57,746 nt of DNA from the NCBI RefSeq assembly GCF_001311135.1, contig NZ_BBAG01000014.1, positions 1-57,746 of the forward strand, read 5' to 3'. The position numbers were made by a program, and so were the translations under genes. The notes under the pieces were generated by a model. That model did no database searches, had not been told where the DNA came from, and saw only the letters and a list, made by a program, of their open reading frames with translations. This stretch comes from Secundilactobacillus paracollinoides DSM 15502 = JCM 11969 (GTDB taxonomy: Bacteria > Bacillota > Bacilli > Lactobacillales > Lactobacillaceae). This document shows positions 48,875 to 57,715 of this stretch, piece after piece (positions within the stretch are counted from its first letter, which is position 1; the number at the start of each line of letters is the position of its first letter).

Positions 48875-51095
48875 GTGGCAATTCATGTTGATGAAGCACA
48901 CCAGTTATTCCACTTACAGACAGCAACTACAAGTTATATTTTTCAAGTGTTAGCTAACGGTCAGTTAGGCCAGTTGTACTATGGCAGTCAGGTTCATGTT
49001 CGGCCAGAGTACGCGAATTTAACGAAGCGTGAGCTGAAAAACTCCATGCCAGCGTATGCGTTAGACCAGCCAACGTATCAGTTGGATGCAATCAAACAAG
49101 AGTACGCCGCGTTTGGTACCGGTGATTATCACCGGCCAGCGTATCAGGTAACACAGACAAATGGCAGCCGGATCACTGATTTTATTTACGATCACTATGA
49201 AGTTAAACAGGGCAAACAGCGTTTAACGGGCTTTCCTTCGACCTTTGACGACAGTGGTGATGATGTTGAGACCCTGGTCATTTATCTGCATGACGAAGTG
49301 ACGAAACTTGAGATTGCGTTAAACTACACGGTTTTTCCCAATCAGGATGTGATCGTGCGCAGCGCAACCTTCCTCAACCACGGCACTGATGCCGTGACAC
49401 TCAACAGTGCCTTGAGTGGGCAGTTAGACCTGCCTGACGCCGACTATGATATGGTGCAATTCTCAGGCGGTTGGGCGCGTGAACGTCATCTGATCCGAAC
49501 GCACTTGCGCTCAGGCATTCAAGCCATTGACAGTGTTCGTGGATCCTCGAGTCCGCAGCAAAATCCATTTATGATGCTTGCCCGACCGGAAACGACTGAG
49601 GATGCTGGCGGCGTCTTTGGGTTTAACCTTGTCTATTCTGGGAACTTCTTAGATCAAGTCGAAGTGGATCACTATGACACGACACGTGTGTTGGTTGGTA
49701 TCAATCCTGAAACGTTTGCTTGGCAGTTAATGCCAGACAAGAGTTTTCAGACGCCTGAGTGTGTGTTCAGTTATACTGCGAACGGGATGAACCAATTGAG
49801 TCAACAACTGGCGACGTTCTATTCAGAACATTTAGTGAACTCACAGTATGTGAAGAAGGAACGGCCGATTCTAGTCAATAACTGGGAAGCGACATACTTT
49901 GATTTCGATGAAGAAAAATTGCTGAAGATCGTGCGTAAAGCAAAGGAACTTGGCATTGAAATGTTTGTGCTGGATGACGGCTGGTTCGGTCACCGTGATG
50001 ATGATCACACCTCGTTAGGTGATTGGTTCGTTGACCACAGCAAGTTACCCAATGGCATTGGCGATTTTGCGGGGAAGGTGCATCACCTAGGCTCCAATTC
50101 GGCCTCTGGTTTGAACCCGAGATGATTTCGATTGACAGTGAGCTGTATCGCACGCATCCAGAATGGGTGATTCACGCGCCAGATCGGCGAATGACGCCGG
50201 GTCGGAATCAATACGTCCTTGATTTTAGTCGGCAAGAAGTTGTGGATTACTTGTATGACATGATGAGCAAGGCCATGGCGGATACGAAGCTTGACTATGT
50301 GAAATGGGATATGAACCGCTACATCACAGAGTTGTTTAGCTGCAGCTTGCCAGTGGATCAACAGTTAGAGTTGCCGCACCGTTACATTTTAGGCGTTTAC
50401 CAACTGTATGAGCGACTGACAAAGGCGTTTCCTGATGTGTTGTTTGAATCCTGCGCTTCTGGTGGCGGGCGGTTTGACCTTGGGATGATGTACTACGCGC
50501 CTCAAGCTTGGACTAGCATGATACGGATGCCGTTGAGCGGATCAAGATTCAGTATGGGACCTCGTATGGCTATCCGCAGTCGATGATGGGTGCTCACGTG
50601 TCGGTGTCGCCAAACGAACAGATTGGCCGGTACACGCCACTTGAAACAAGAGCGAACGTTGCGTTCTTCGGTGCTTTCGGTTATGAACTGGACATCTCCA
50701 AGTTATCAGTAGCCGACAGTGCAACGATTCAGCACCAGGTCGCGTTCTATAAGGCACATCGGTCCGTTTTCCAGTTCGGGAAACTGTACCGAATCACTAG
50801 TCCGTTTGAAAAGGACCATAACGTGATGAGCTGGATCGCAGTCGATGAAACGAAGAGCCATGCCATCGCTGTGCGGTATCAGATCTTGAACCGACCAAAC
50901 GCACCATATCTGCGATTGAAGCTGAAGGGGCTGGATCCAGATAAGCAGTATCGCGTGAATGAGGGTCAGCGGACATACTACGGTGACGAACTGATGAACG
51001 CAGGATTGTTTCTGGACCATAATTTCGATGGGACGGCTGGTTCACGGAAGGATGCGGATTTTAGTTCGCGGTTGTTTTTGGTGGATGAAGTTTAG
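48875..51095 (+). pseudogene. aga: Alpha-galactosidase (GH36); two frameshifts as read
   Basis: About 740 residues, hydrolysing raffinose-family sugars and melibiose in the cytosol. N-terminal beta-sandwich, then barrel: EMFVLDDGWFG, nucleophile Asp in YVKWDMNR, SCASGGGRFD, and acid/base region TSDDTDA. GTG start after AGGAGG at 48862-48867. Frames change near 50093 (HLGLQFGLWFEPEM needs one G) and near 50520 (AGCATGATACG should read AGCGATGATACG, one G missing exactly at the acid/base Asp). Downstream of lacS, so uptake and cleavage are paired. The stop TAG opens a hairpin repeat. Confidence 0.9.
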
Positions 51096-51368
51096 AGTGT
51101 GGAGCAAGGCGGTTTAGGGGCGGTGTGTAACGGACTCTGACCGAAAATTCTGGGCCTGACTTTTTGGTCAGAGTCCGTTACACGTTAGCCCCGTGCCTTG
51201 CGGAACACGTTTCGGCTATGAAGCATAGGACAACGTCGCAAGGACGGCACGAGAGCTAAAACCATAAAGTCCGGGTCTGACTTTTTGGCCAGAGTTGGCT
51301 TACACGCAGCTTTCTGTTTTCTGGAACACGTTTCGGCTATGAAGCATAGGACAACATCGCAAGGACTT
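51093..51368 (+). repeat. Stop-fused hairpin repeat plus tail-only unit
   Basis: TAGAGTGTGGAGCAAGGCGG on the aga stop. Clamp GTGT/ACAC, loop GGA/GGA, stem GCAAGGC/GCCTTGC, apical GTAACGGACTCTGACC with complement. A 3'-half unit with CTGTTTTCTGGAACACG follows at about 51260-51340, and the segment CTATGAAGCATAGGACAAC occurs twice. Confidence 0.92.
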
Positions 51369-51451
51369 CTCTAAATAAATGCCAGTTAAATCCATCGGCT
51401 TGCCAATTATGTAATTTTGGTAATATAGCAAATATAAATTACAGTTTTACA

Positions 51452-51490
51452 GCCAAAAAAGGAATCGAGCAATTGCCTGATTCCTTTTTT
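51452..51490. terminator. Bidirectional terminator between aga and the aldo/keto reductase
   Basis: AAAAAAGGAATC pairs with GATTCCTTTTTT. It lies between two oppositely oriented hairpin repeats. Confidence 0.85.
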
Positions 51491-51597
51491 TGACTTTTAT
51501 TTGTCGATAATTCTTTGAATATAAGTTAATTCATTTAAATCTATGAAATTCAGAATTGCGTGGCTTGATTCTGAAGGTGTTCTCGCGACAACTTTCT

Positions 51598-51731
51598 AGG
51601 CAACGGTGCCGAAACGTGTTCCGCAAGGCAAGGGGCGGCCATGTAACGGACTCTGGCAAAAAATCCAGACCCAGGATTTTCTGCCAGAGTCCGTTACATT
51701 CTGCCCCTTAACCGCCTTGCTCCACACTCTA
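51598..51731 (-). repeat. Stop-fused hairpin repeat after the minus-strand aldo/keto reductase
   Basis: On the minus strand the gene's TAG is followed by AGTGTGGAGCAAGGCGG. Clamp GTGT/ACAC, loop GGA/GGA, stem GCAAGGC/GCCTTGC, apical GTAACGGACTCTGGCAG with exact complement. Confidence 0.92.
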
Positions 51732-52738
51732 GCCCCAGTTCACCCCATCCTGTTCCCCCAAAATCCGATCTATCTCACTCAACTCATCATCAGAAAACGC
51801 CAGGTTATCCAGTGCCTTCACATTATCCAACAACTGTTCAGGTCGACTAGCCCCAATCAGGACACAGGCCATTTCTGGATTGCGCAGGTTCCATGCCAGC
51901 GCCATTTCTGCCAAGGTTTGGTTACGGGCATGTGCCACCTCGTTTAACGCCTTGACGGTCTTTAAGGTCTGTTCAACCTGACTTGGGTGCAGGAATGGGC
52001 TGTTGCTGCTGGCAGCTCGGGAATTCTCCGGGATGCCGTTGAGATATTTATCAGTCAGCAGGCCCTGACACAGAGAACTGAAGCCGACCGCGGCCTTATG
52101 GTTTGCCTTCAGAACGGGGAAGAGGTCAGTTTCTGGTTGCCGGTTAAACATGTTGTAGCGCGGCTGGTGAATCACAAACGGCGTATGCAGCTCCTTGAAG
52201 CATTTCATAATGGCTTCGGTTTGGGCGCCGTTATAGTTTGAGATTCCCACGTAAAGTGCCTTACCTTGACGAACCAAGGTGTCAAGCGCTTGGGCCGTTT
52301 CAAAGACGTCCGTATTAGGATCTGGCCGGTGCGTGTAGAAAATATCCACGTAGTCCAGTCCCATGCGTTTCAGGGATTGGTCCGCGCTGGCAATGATCGA
52401 TTTGCGCGAGCCCCAGTTCCCATACGGGCCGGGCCACATGTCGTAGCCGGCTTTGCTAGCGATGACGATCTCGTCGCGGTAGGGTTTAAGATCAGTCGCC
52501 AAAATGTGGCCGAAATTTTCTTCAGCGCTGCCGGGAATGGGGCCATAGTTATTGGCGAGGTCAAAGTAGGTAATGCCCAGGTCAAATGCCTGTTGAATGA
52601 TGCGCGCTGATTGTCATACGGATCGACGCTGCCAAAATTGTGCCATAGCCCGAGTCCAAGGGCGGAGAGTTGAAGACCGCTATTGCCAAGGTGATTGTAG
52701 ACCATCTTGTCGTAACGGGTTGGATTTGCTGTATACAT
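51729..52738 (-). pseudogene. Aldo/keto reductase of the L-glyceraldehyde-3-phosphate reductase (YghZ) type; one frameshift as read
   Basis: About 337 residues. ITYFDLANNYGPIPGSAEENFG (Asp, Tyr), ASKAGYDMWPGPYGNWGSRK (Lys, plus a signature of YghZ/AKR14), YTHRPDP (His), CVLIGASRPEQL near the C-terminus. The frame breaks near 52610: QRAIIQQAFDLG needs one base regained after CGCGC. The start ATG 52738 follows AAGGGGAA. Probably detoxifies aldehydes or methylglyoxal. The stop TAG opens a hairpin repeat on the minus strand. Confidence 0.87.
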
Positions 52739-52894
52739 GAATGTTCCCCTTTCATAATAAGAAATCGGTTACATTCAGTATACACTTGTGTAAACTGCTG
52801 GGACGACCTTTGCCAGAAATAACTGTTCTTATTGAATATTAATCTTATCCTAGACTCGTGCCCGATAATTGGATGATCAATTCGACAATTACCG

Positions 52895-52924
52895 TTGACA
52901 TGACTGACCCTCGTCCCATAAGAT
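52895..52924 (+). promoter_or_regulatory. azlCD promoter
   Basis: -35 TTGACA (52895-52900), 18-base spacer, -10 TAAGAT (52919-52924). Transcription would start near 52931, leaving a leader of only about 14-24 bases. Confidence 0.75.
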
Positions 52925-52944
52925 AGGACTATGACTAAATTAAG

Positions 52945-53660
52945 ATGATGAAAATGACCGGTGAATTAACTGCCCGGGTCGGGTTTGAAGACACGATTCC
53001 AACTGCATTCGGCTACATTGGCATCGGGATAGCATTTGGGATCATTGGCCAGTCCAACCATTTGAGTGTGCTGGAGATCATACTCATGTCACTCATTACA
53101 TATGCGGGGTCAGCCCAGTTTGTAATCGTCAGCATGGCCGCGCTGCACGCTAATATTTTATCCATCGTCCTGTCCGTTTTTCTGGTGAATTCGCGAATGA
53201 TACTAATGAGCACCGTTATCGCGCCGTACATGAAAAAGGAAAGTCTATTGCGGAACGTTTGGATCGGGACATTGCTGACCGATGAGACCTTTGCGTTGAG
53301 TATGAATAAGTTGAATTACACGGACCACCGGCTTTCCTATTCGTGGTTTAATAGCGCCAACTTAACGGCTTATTTGACCTGGTTTGCCGCCTCTGGTATC
53401 GGTGGGGCGCTTGGTAATCTCATTACGAATCCGGAACAGTTTGGCCTTGGGTTTGCGCTGGTCGCAATGTTCATTGGGCTGCTGTACTTGCAGATCATTA
53501 CTGACAAAACGATCCGGTTGGGGATTCAACTGGGCGTTGTGGCTTTGTGGCCGTGGTAATGTACCTTGGACTCGCGGTTATTCCAGAAAATATCCTACTA
53601 TTAATTGCTGCCCTGTTAGGGTGCACGTTTGGGGTGACTTTAAAACATGTCCTTAGATAA
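52945..53660 (+). pseudogene. azlC: Branched-chain amino acid exporter large subunit; one frameshift as read
   Basis: About 238 residues, AzlC family: AFGYIGIGIAFGIIGQ, YAGSAQFVIVSM, NSRMILMS, DETFALS. The frame breaks near 53550: GTGGCTTTGTGGCCG should be TGGGCCG (WAVVMYLGLAVIPEN), one G missing, and the true end is TAA at 53658-53660. The start at 52945 or 52954 has no strong ribosome site, and the leader is very short. It overlaps azlD by 14 bases. With AzlD it forms an exporter of branched-chain amino acids or analogues. Confidence 0.85.
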
Positions 53661-53971
53661 GTACGTTTTACTGGTGATTATATTCAGCGGTCTGGTGACC
53701 TGGCTTTCTCGAATCCTGCCGTTCGTGTTATTGAAGAAGTTTACGTTACCCAAGATCGTGGTCAACTTTCTCAGCTTTGTGCCAATTAGTATTATGACAG
53801 CGCTCTGTAGAGAGTCTCCTCGTGCAACATTTAGGATCGCTGCCAAGTCTCAATGTTGAAAATGTCATTGCGAGTGTGCCAACCGTTATTAGCGCGGTGA
53901 TTTCTAAAAATTTAATGATCATTGTGATCGTCGGCGTCATTTCACTGGGTGTCATCAAATTCGTGATGTAG
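53647..53971 (+). pseudogene. azlD: AzlD-family small subunit; one frameshift as read
   Basis: About 107 residues with three or four membrane segments: VTWLSRILPFVLLKKFTLP, VVNFLSFVPISIMTAL, then VVGV-type C-terminal segment. The frame changes near 53806, this time by one extra base: TALVESLLVQHLG continues if one T is removed from GCTCTGTAG. Ends with TAG at 53969-53971. Partner of AzlC. Confidence 0.82.
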
Positions 53972-53977
53972 ATGCTG

Positions 53978-54017
53978 AAAAAAGTCTGGTTTAAAAAAAC
54001 GAATCAGGCTTTTTTGC
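53978..54017 (+). terminator. Terminator of azlCD
   Basis: Imperfect AAAAAAG.CTG/CAG.CTTTTTT stem, 7 bases after the azlD stop. Confidence 0.75.
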
Positions 54018-54252
54018 GTTATTAAGGCGTGAACCCAGCTATTTACCGACAAATTTAAGGGGAATTAATGGTTGCTTGAAGGGCTTGGTAAGGGCACTAT
54101 TATGAGGGAGGTTATTTTTGAAAAACGGTGTTATATCAGGGAATAGTACGTGTCTTAAAATCTAAGCATCGTTGACATCGTCTAGTTACTAGGGGTTTTG
54201 AAAAAAGTTTGGTACACTTAAAACACAGTGAAGTTTTGAAAGGGGAAGACTC

Positions 54253-55041
54253 ATGGATCGTGCTGAATTAAAGGCACAGGCCAAGGACTTATTGAATGGA
54301 CACTTTAAGTTTTACTTGGTCTTGTTGCTACCATTTTATATTTTGGATATTGCCTCAGGCATTACCCAGACCATTGAGCGGGTTGATAACACCCAGACCT
54401 TGTCTTGGTCGTGGATCATTACGTTTGCCAGCTCATTGCTCATGGTCGGTATCACCTTTGTCATGATTGACCTTGCGCGTGGGGTCGGGGACTATGAAGC
54501 GCCCGTTAGCAAGTCGTTTACCATCGCCAACCGAGGGGACTATTTCATCGGGACGATTGGCTTATCGATCGTCATGTTCATCTTAACGTTCCTGTGGTCA
54601 CTGCTATTTGTTATTCCTGGTATTATTAAGAGCTTTTCTTATTCTCAAGCGATTTATATTTATCGTGACTATTTAGACCAGGGCCACAAGATCAGCTTTT
54701 TAGAAGCCATTACGAAGAGTCGTGAGATGATGGACGGACACAAGGCAGAGTACTTTGTGCTCCAACTGAGTTTCATTCTCTGGTGGCTGTCATGTATCGT
54801 TATCTTGCCATTCTTCTGGGTAGAACCATACTATCAGCAGACCATGGCAAACTATTACGTGCACCTAGCTGATGGTCAGCGTGAGACCACGGACGAGCCC
54901 GTAACGGTCGTTGGTGAAGAAACACCAGTCGATGAAACGACTGCCGACGATGGTGACACACCATCAGAGACGGATGAGACAACGGCGCCTGATAACCAAC
55001 CAGATGCTGATAAACCAACTGATACGCCGAAGGACGACTAG
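54253..55041 (+). CDS. DUF975 membrane protein with acidic tail
   Basis: Intact, 262 residues. The N-terminal DRAELKAQAKDLLNGHFKFYL motif is the DUF975 hallmark. Four or five membrane segments follow, including SLLFVIPGIIKSFSYSQAIYI, then EAITKSREMMDGHKAEYF. The last 60 residues are a Glu/Asp/Thr-rich, disordered-looking tail. Function unknown; such proteins are common single genes in Firmicutes. GGGGAAG before the ATG. Confidence 0.85.
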   Translation: MDRAELKAQAKDLLNGHFKFYLVLLLPFYILDIASGITQTIERVDNTQTLSWSWIITFASSLLMVGITFVMIDLARGVGDYEAPVSKSFTIANRGDYFIGTIGLSIVMFILTFLWSLLFVIPGIIKSFSYSQAIYIYRDYLDQGHKISFLEAITKSREMMDGHKAEYFVLQLSFILWWLSCIVILPFFWVEPYYQQTMANYYVHLADGQRETTDEPVTVVGEETPVDETTADDGDTPSETDETTAPDNQPDADKPTDTPKDD

Positions 55042-55049
55042 TAGCAAAA

Positions 55050-55100
55050 ATAAAGACCTGTTCGTACGCTTGTTTAAGTGTCACCAGCGGGTCTTTTTTG
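55050..55100 (+). terminator. Terminator of the DUF975 gene
   Basis: AAAGACC pairs with GGTCTTT around 55053-55096, followed by TTTT. A hairpin repeat begins right after. Confidence 0.75.
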
Positions 55101-55104
55101 TGAG

Positions 55105-55250
55105 GCAGAGCGTGGAAGAAGGCGTTTAGAGGGCGGAGCGTAAGCCGACTCTGGCAGAAATGCCGGGTTTGGCATTTGTGCCAGAGTCGGCTTACGCTGT
55201 AGCCCTCTGCCTTCTGTAACGCGTTTCGGCAAGGTAGCCAAGCAAACAAA
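55105..55250 (+). repeat. Hairpin repeat placed after a terminator, not on a stop codon
   Basis: Clamp GCGT/ACGC, loop GGA/GTA, stem AGAAGGC/GCCTTCT, apical CGTAAGCCGACTCTGGCAG with complement. The head reads GCAGAGCGTGGAAG, with GCAG instead of TAG, and the preceding gene has its own stop and terminator. Confidence 0.88.
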
Positions 55251-55394
55251 TTTTAACGATTAGAAATTAAGACGAGTGTCTTGTTTTAGCCAGTCAGTGG
55301 TACGGTTACAACCCAAACTCGATTCTGACCGCCCTTATCTCAAACGTTAATCCATGATACACTAATCAGGATTAATTTAATTAGGAGAGAAAAA

Positions 55395-56614
55395 TTGGCT
55401 GACACAAATCGAAAGCCACAGTGGCAAAAAAACCTGTATGCGCTGTGGCTGGGTAACTTTATTACGGGTGCCGGTGCTAGTATGAGCTTGCCATTCTTGC
55501 CGCTCTTTATTAGCACCATGGATCATTTTTCAAAGTTTCAACTGACTTATACGCCGGGTTGGCGTTTTCGGTCACGTTTTTAAGTCAAGCCATCGTGTCC
55601 CCGCTTTGGGGCAAACTGGCTGACCGGACTGGCCGGAAACCCATGTTGATGCGCGCGGCAGCTGGGATGACCATTACAGCAACGTTAACGGGCTTTTCGC
55701 CAAACGTCTGGGTCCTGATTGGACTGCGGTTATTACAGGGCTGTTTTTCGGGCTACATCAACAACGCGTATGCGCTGATTGCTAGTGAGGTACCGAATGA
55801 TAAGAGCGGTCAGACGATGGGGACGCTCACTACTGGCAATATCGGCGGTCAATTGATCGGCCCAATTTTTGGTGGTTACATTGCCGGCTTATTCGGATAT
55901 CAAGTGCCATTCTTTATTTTTGGGGGCCTGATGTTTATTGCGACAATCGTGACGCTGTTCTTCGTGAAGGAAGACTTTAAGCCGATGGACGTGCACAACC
56001 CGTTGGCCAATAAAAACGCGTTTGCGGGCATCAAACACAAGAGTATTGTTTGGGCGATGATTATTTCATCAATGCTGATTCAAGCCGCAACAACGTCGAT
56101 CAATCCCATTATCAGTTTGTTTGTGAAAGAACTGATGCATGGTCACGGCAACGTTGCCATGACCAGTGGGGTGATTGCCGCGCTGCCCGGGATTGCCACT
56201 CTGCTGGCCGCTTCCCGGCTTGGGGCGCTAAGTGATCATATTGGCCCACAGAAGGTGCTCATTGCCGGATTGATTTTCTGCGGTTGCATGTTCCTGCCGA
56301 TGTACTTTGTGACGAGTGTGTTCACGCTGGGCATCTTCAGGTTTCTGGTGGGGATTTCGGATGCAGCGTTACTACCAGTTACCCAAACGGTCATGACGCT
56401 GGATACACCGTCGGAAGCCATCAGTCGAATCTTTAGTTACAACCAGTCCTCACAGGCCATTGGGTCGGTTGTCGGTCCAATGCTTGCCTCACTTGTAGCT
56501 GGTGTTCTAGACTACCGTTACGTTTTCTTAATGACTACTGGATTGGTTCTCATTAACTTGGCAGTCGTGGGATTGGCGTATCGCCACGACCGGAAAACGG
56601 TTAAAACCGCGTAA
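55395..56614 (+). pseudogene. MFS drug exporter (DHA1 type); one frameshift as read
   Basis: About 407 residues, twelve membrane segments. N-terminal NFITGAGASMSLPFLPLFI, the loop motif GKLADRTGRKPMLMR between segments 2 and 3, and GRLLQG-like LRLLQGCFSGYINNAYALIA. The frame breaks near 55547: LTLYAGLAFSVTFLSQ requires one T restored in ACTTATAC. TTG start after AGGAGAG. A TetR-family gene follows 83 bases downstream and probably regulates it. Substrate unknown; related to Bmr/PmrA-like multidrug exporters. Confidence 0.86.
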
Positions 56615-56697
56615 GAAACGAGACAATCACTTGAAAGCGTCACAGCGATTCAGTAAAATTGAATTTGGATTAAATTAATAAGTAGGAGTGTCAATTT

Positions 56698-57239
56698 ATG
56701 GGCAGAGCACAAGAACGGACGCGGCATCAAATTATTACTGCGTTTTTAGACTTATTAGCAGAACAGTATTTTGTCACCATCAGTGTCTCAAAAGTATCGG
56801 ATGCCAGTTTTGTGACCCGCAGTACCTTTTATCGGTATTTTAAGGACAAAAACGACCTGCTGTTTAACGCGATTGAAAGCACCATCAGCCAATCGGTTCC
56901 AGACCAAGCGCTGATGAACCAATTTGTGAATTATGTGGAAGCATACTGGCCACTGTTGCGGCACTTGTCACCAAGTCGCCAAAGCCGGTCAAACTTAAAT
57001 GATATCTTAAACCAGATTTTGTGGGATATGTCCATAGAAGGGTCAAGGAGACTCCAACGGACACGGACCCAATGATCCAACTCATGGTAACGGCGGAGCA
57101 CCCAGACCTCATGATCAGTGTCGTAGAAGGCATGATGATGGGCGTCATGGAGTATTATGTGCAAAACGACGTTGAAAAAATCGATAAGCAAGAGCTTGAA
57201 GATACAATGTCGGATATTTTGGGGAAGTTGACAAAGTAA
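56698..57239 (+). pseudogene. TetR-family regulator; one frameshift as read
   Basis: About 180 residues. The HTH is at residues 10-55 (ITAFLDLLAEQYFVTISVSK; VTRSTFYRYFKDKNDLLF), and the helical C-terminal domain ends EDTMSDILGKLTK. The frame breaks near 57035, where ATGTCCATAGAAGG needs one more base to give RRVKETPTDTDPMIQ. The start follows AGGAGTGTC. Downstream of an MFS exporter. The stop TAA at 57237-57239 runs directly into the hairpin repeat (TAAGAGTGTGG). Confidence 0.83.
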
Positions 57240-57620
57240 GAGTGTGGAGCAAGGCGGTTAAGGGGCAGAATGTAACGGACTCTGGCAGAAAAGTCCGGGT
57301 CTGACTTTTCTGCCAGAGTCCGTTACATGGCCATCCCTTGCCTTGCGGAACACGTTTCGGCACGGTTGCCAAGAAAGCCGTAACCATAACCAGTCGGCGG
57401 ACCAAAAAGACACAATCCCGGGTCTGACTTTTTTGCCAGAGACCGTTACATGGTCGCCTCTTGCCTTGCGGAACACGTTTCGGCACGGTTGCCAAGAAAG
57501 TCAGTAGCCGTAACCAGTCGGCTGATAGAAAGTACAATCCTGGGTCTGACTTTTTTGCCAGAGTCCGTTACACGTTAGCCCCGCTTGTGGAACACGTTTT
57601 GGCATTCTTGCCAAGAAAAC
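57237..57620 (+). repeat. Stop-fused hairpin repeat plus two tail-only units
   Basis: TAAGAGTGTGGAGCAAGGCGG: the only stop-fused copy with TAA. Clamp GTGT/ACAC, loop GGA/GGA, stem GCAAGGC/GCCTTGC, apical GTAACGGACTCTGGCAG with exact complement. Two 3'-half units follow (about 57415-57500 and 57538-57618), separated by a repeated CAGTCGGC...GCCGTAACC segment. Confidence 0.92.
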
Positions 57621-57676
57621 ACTCACTAACCACACACTTTCCCAGCCTAAGCAATTACCAATAGAAAAATAAATTA

Positions 57677-57715
57677 GAAAAAAGCGTTCAGAAAACCATT
57701 CTGAACGCTTTTTCT
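57677..57715. terminator. Terminator near the window end
   Basis: AAAAAGCGTTCAGAA (57679-57693) pairs with TTCTGAACGCTTTTT (57699-57713). Confidence 0.85.

Noticed and set aside
14970-57620. Hairpin repeats as insertion-sequence ends or a classical MITE
   Set aside because: No transposase, no target-site duplication seen, and the fixed contact with stop codons plus covariation fit a structural element better.
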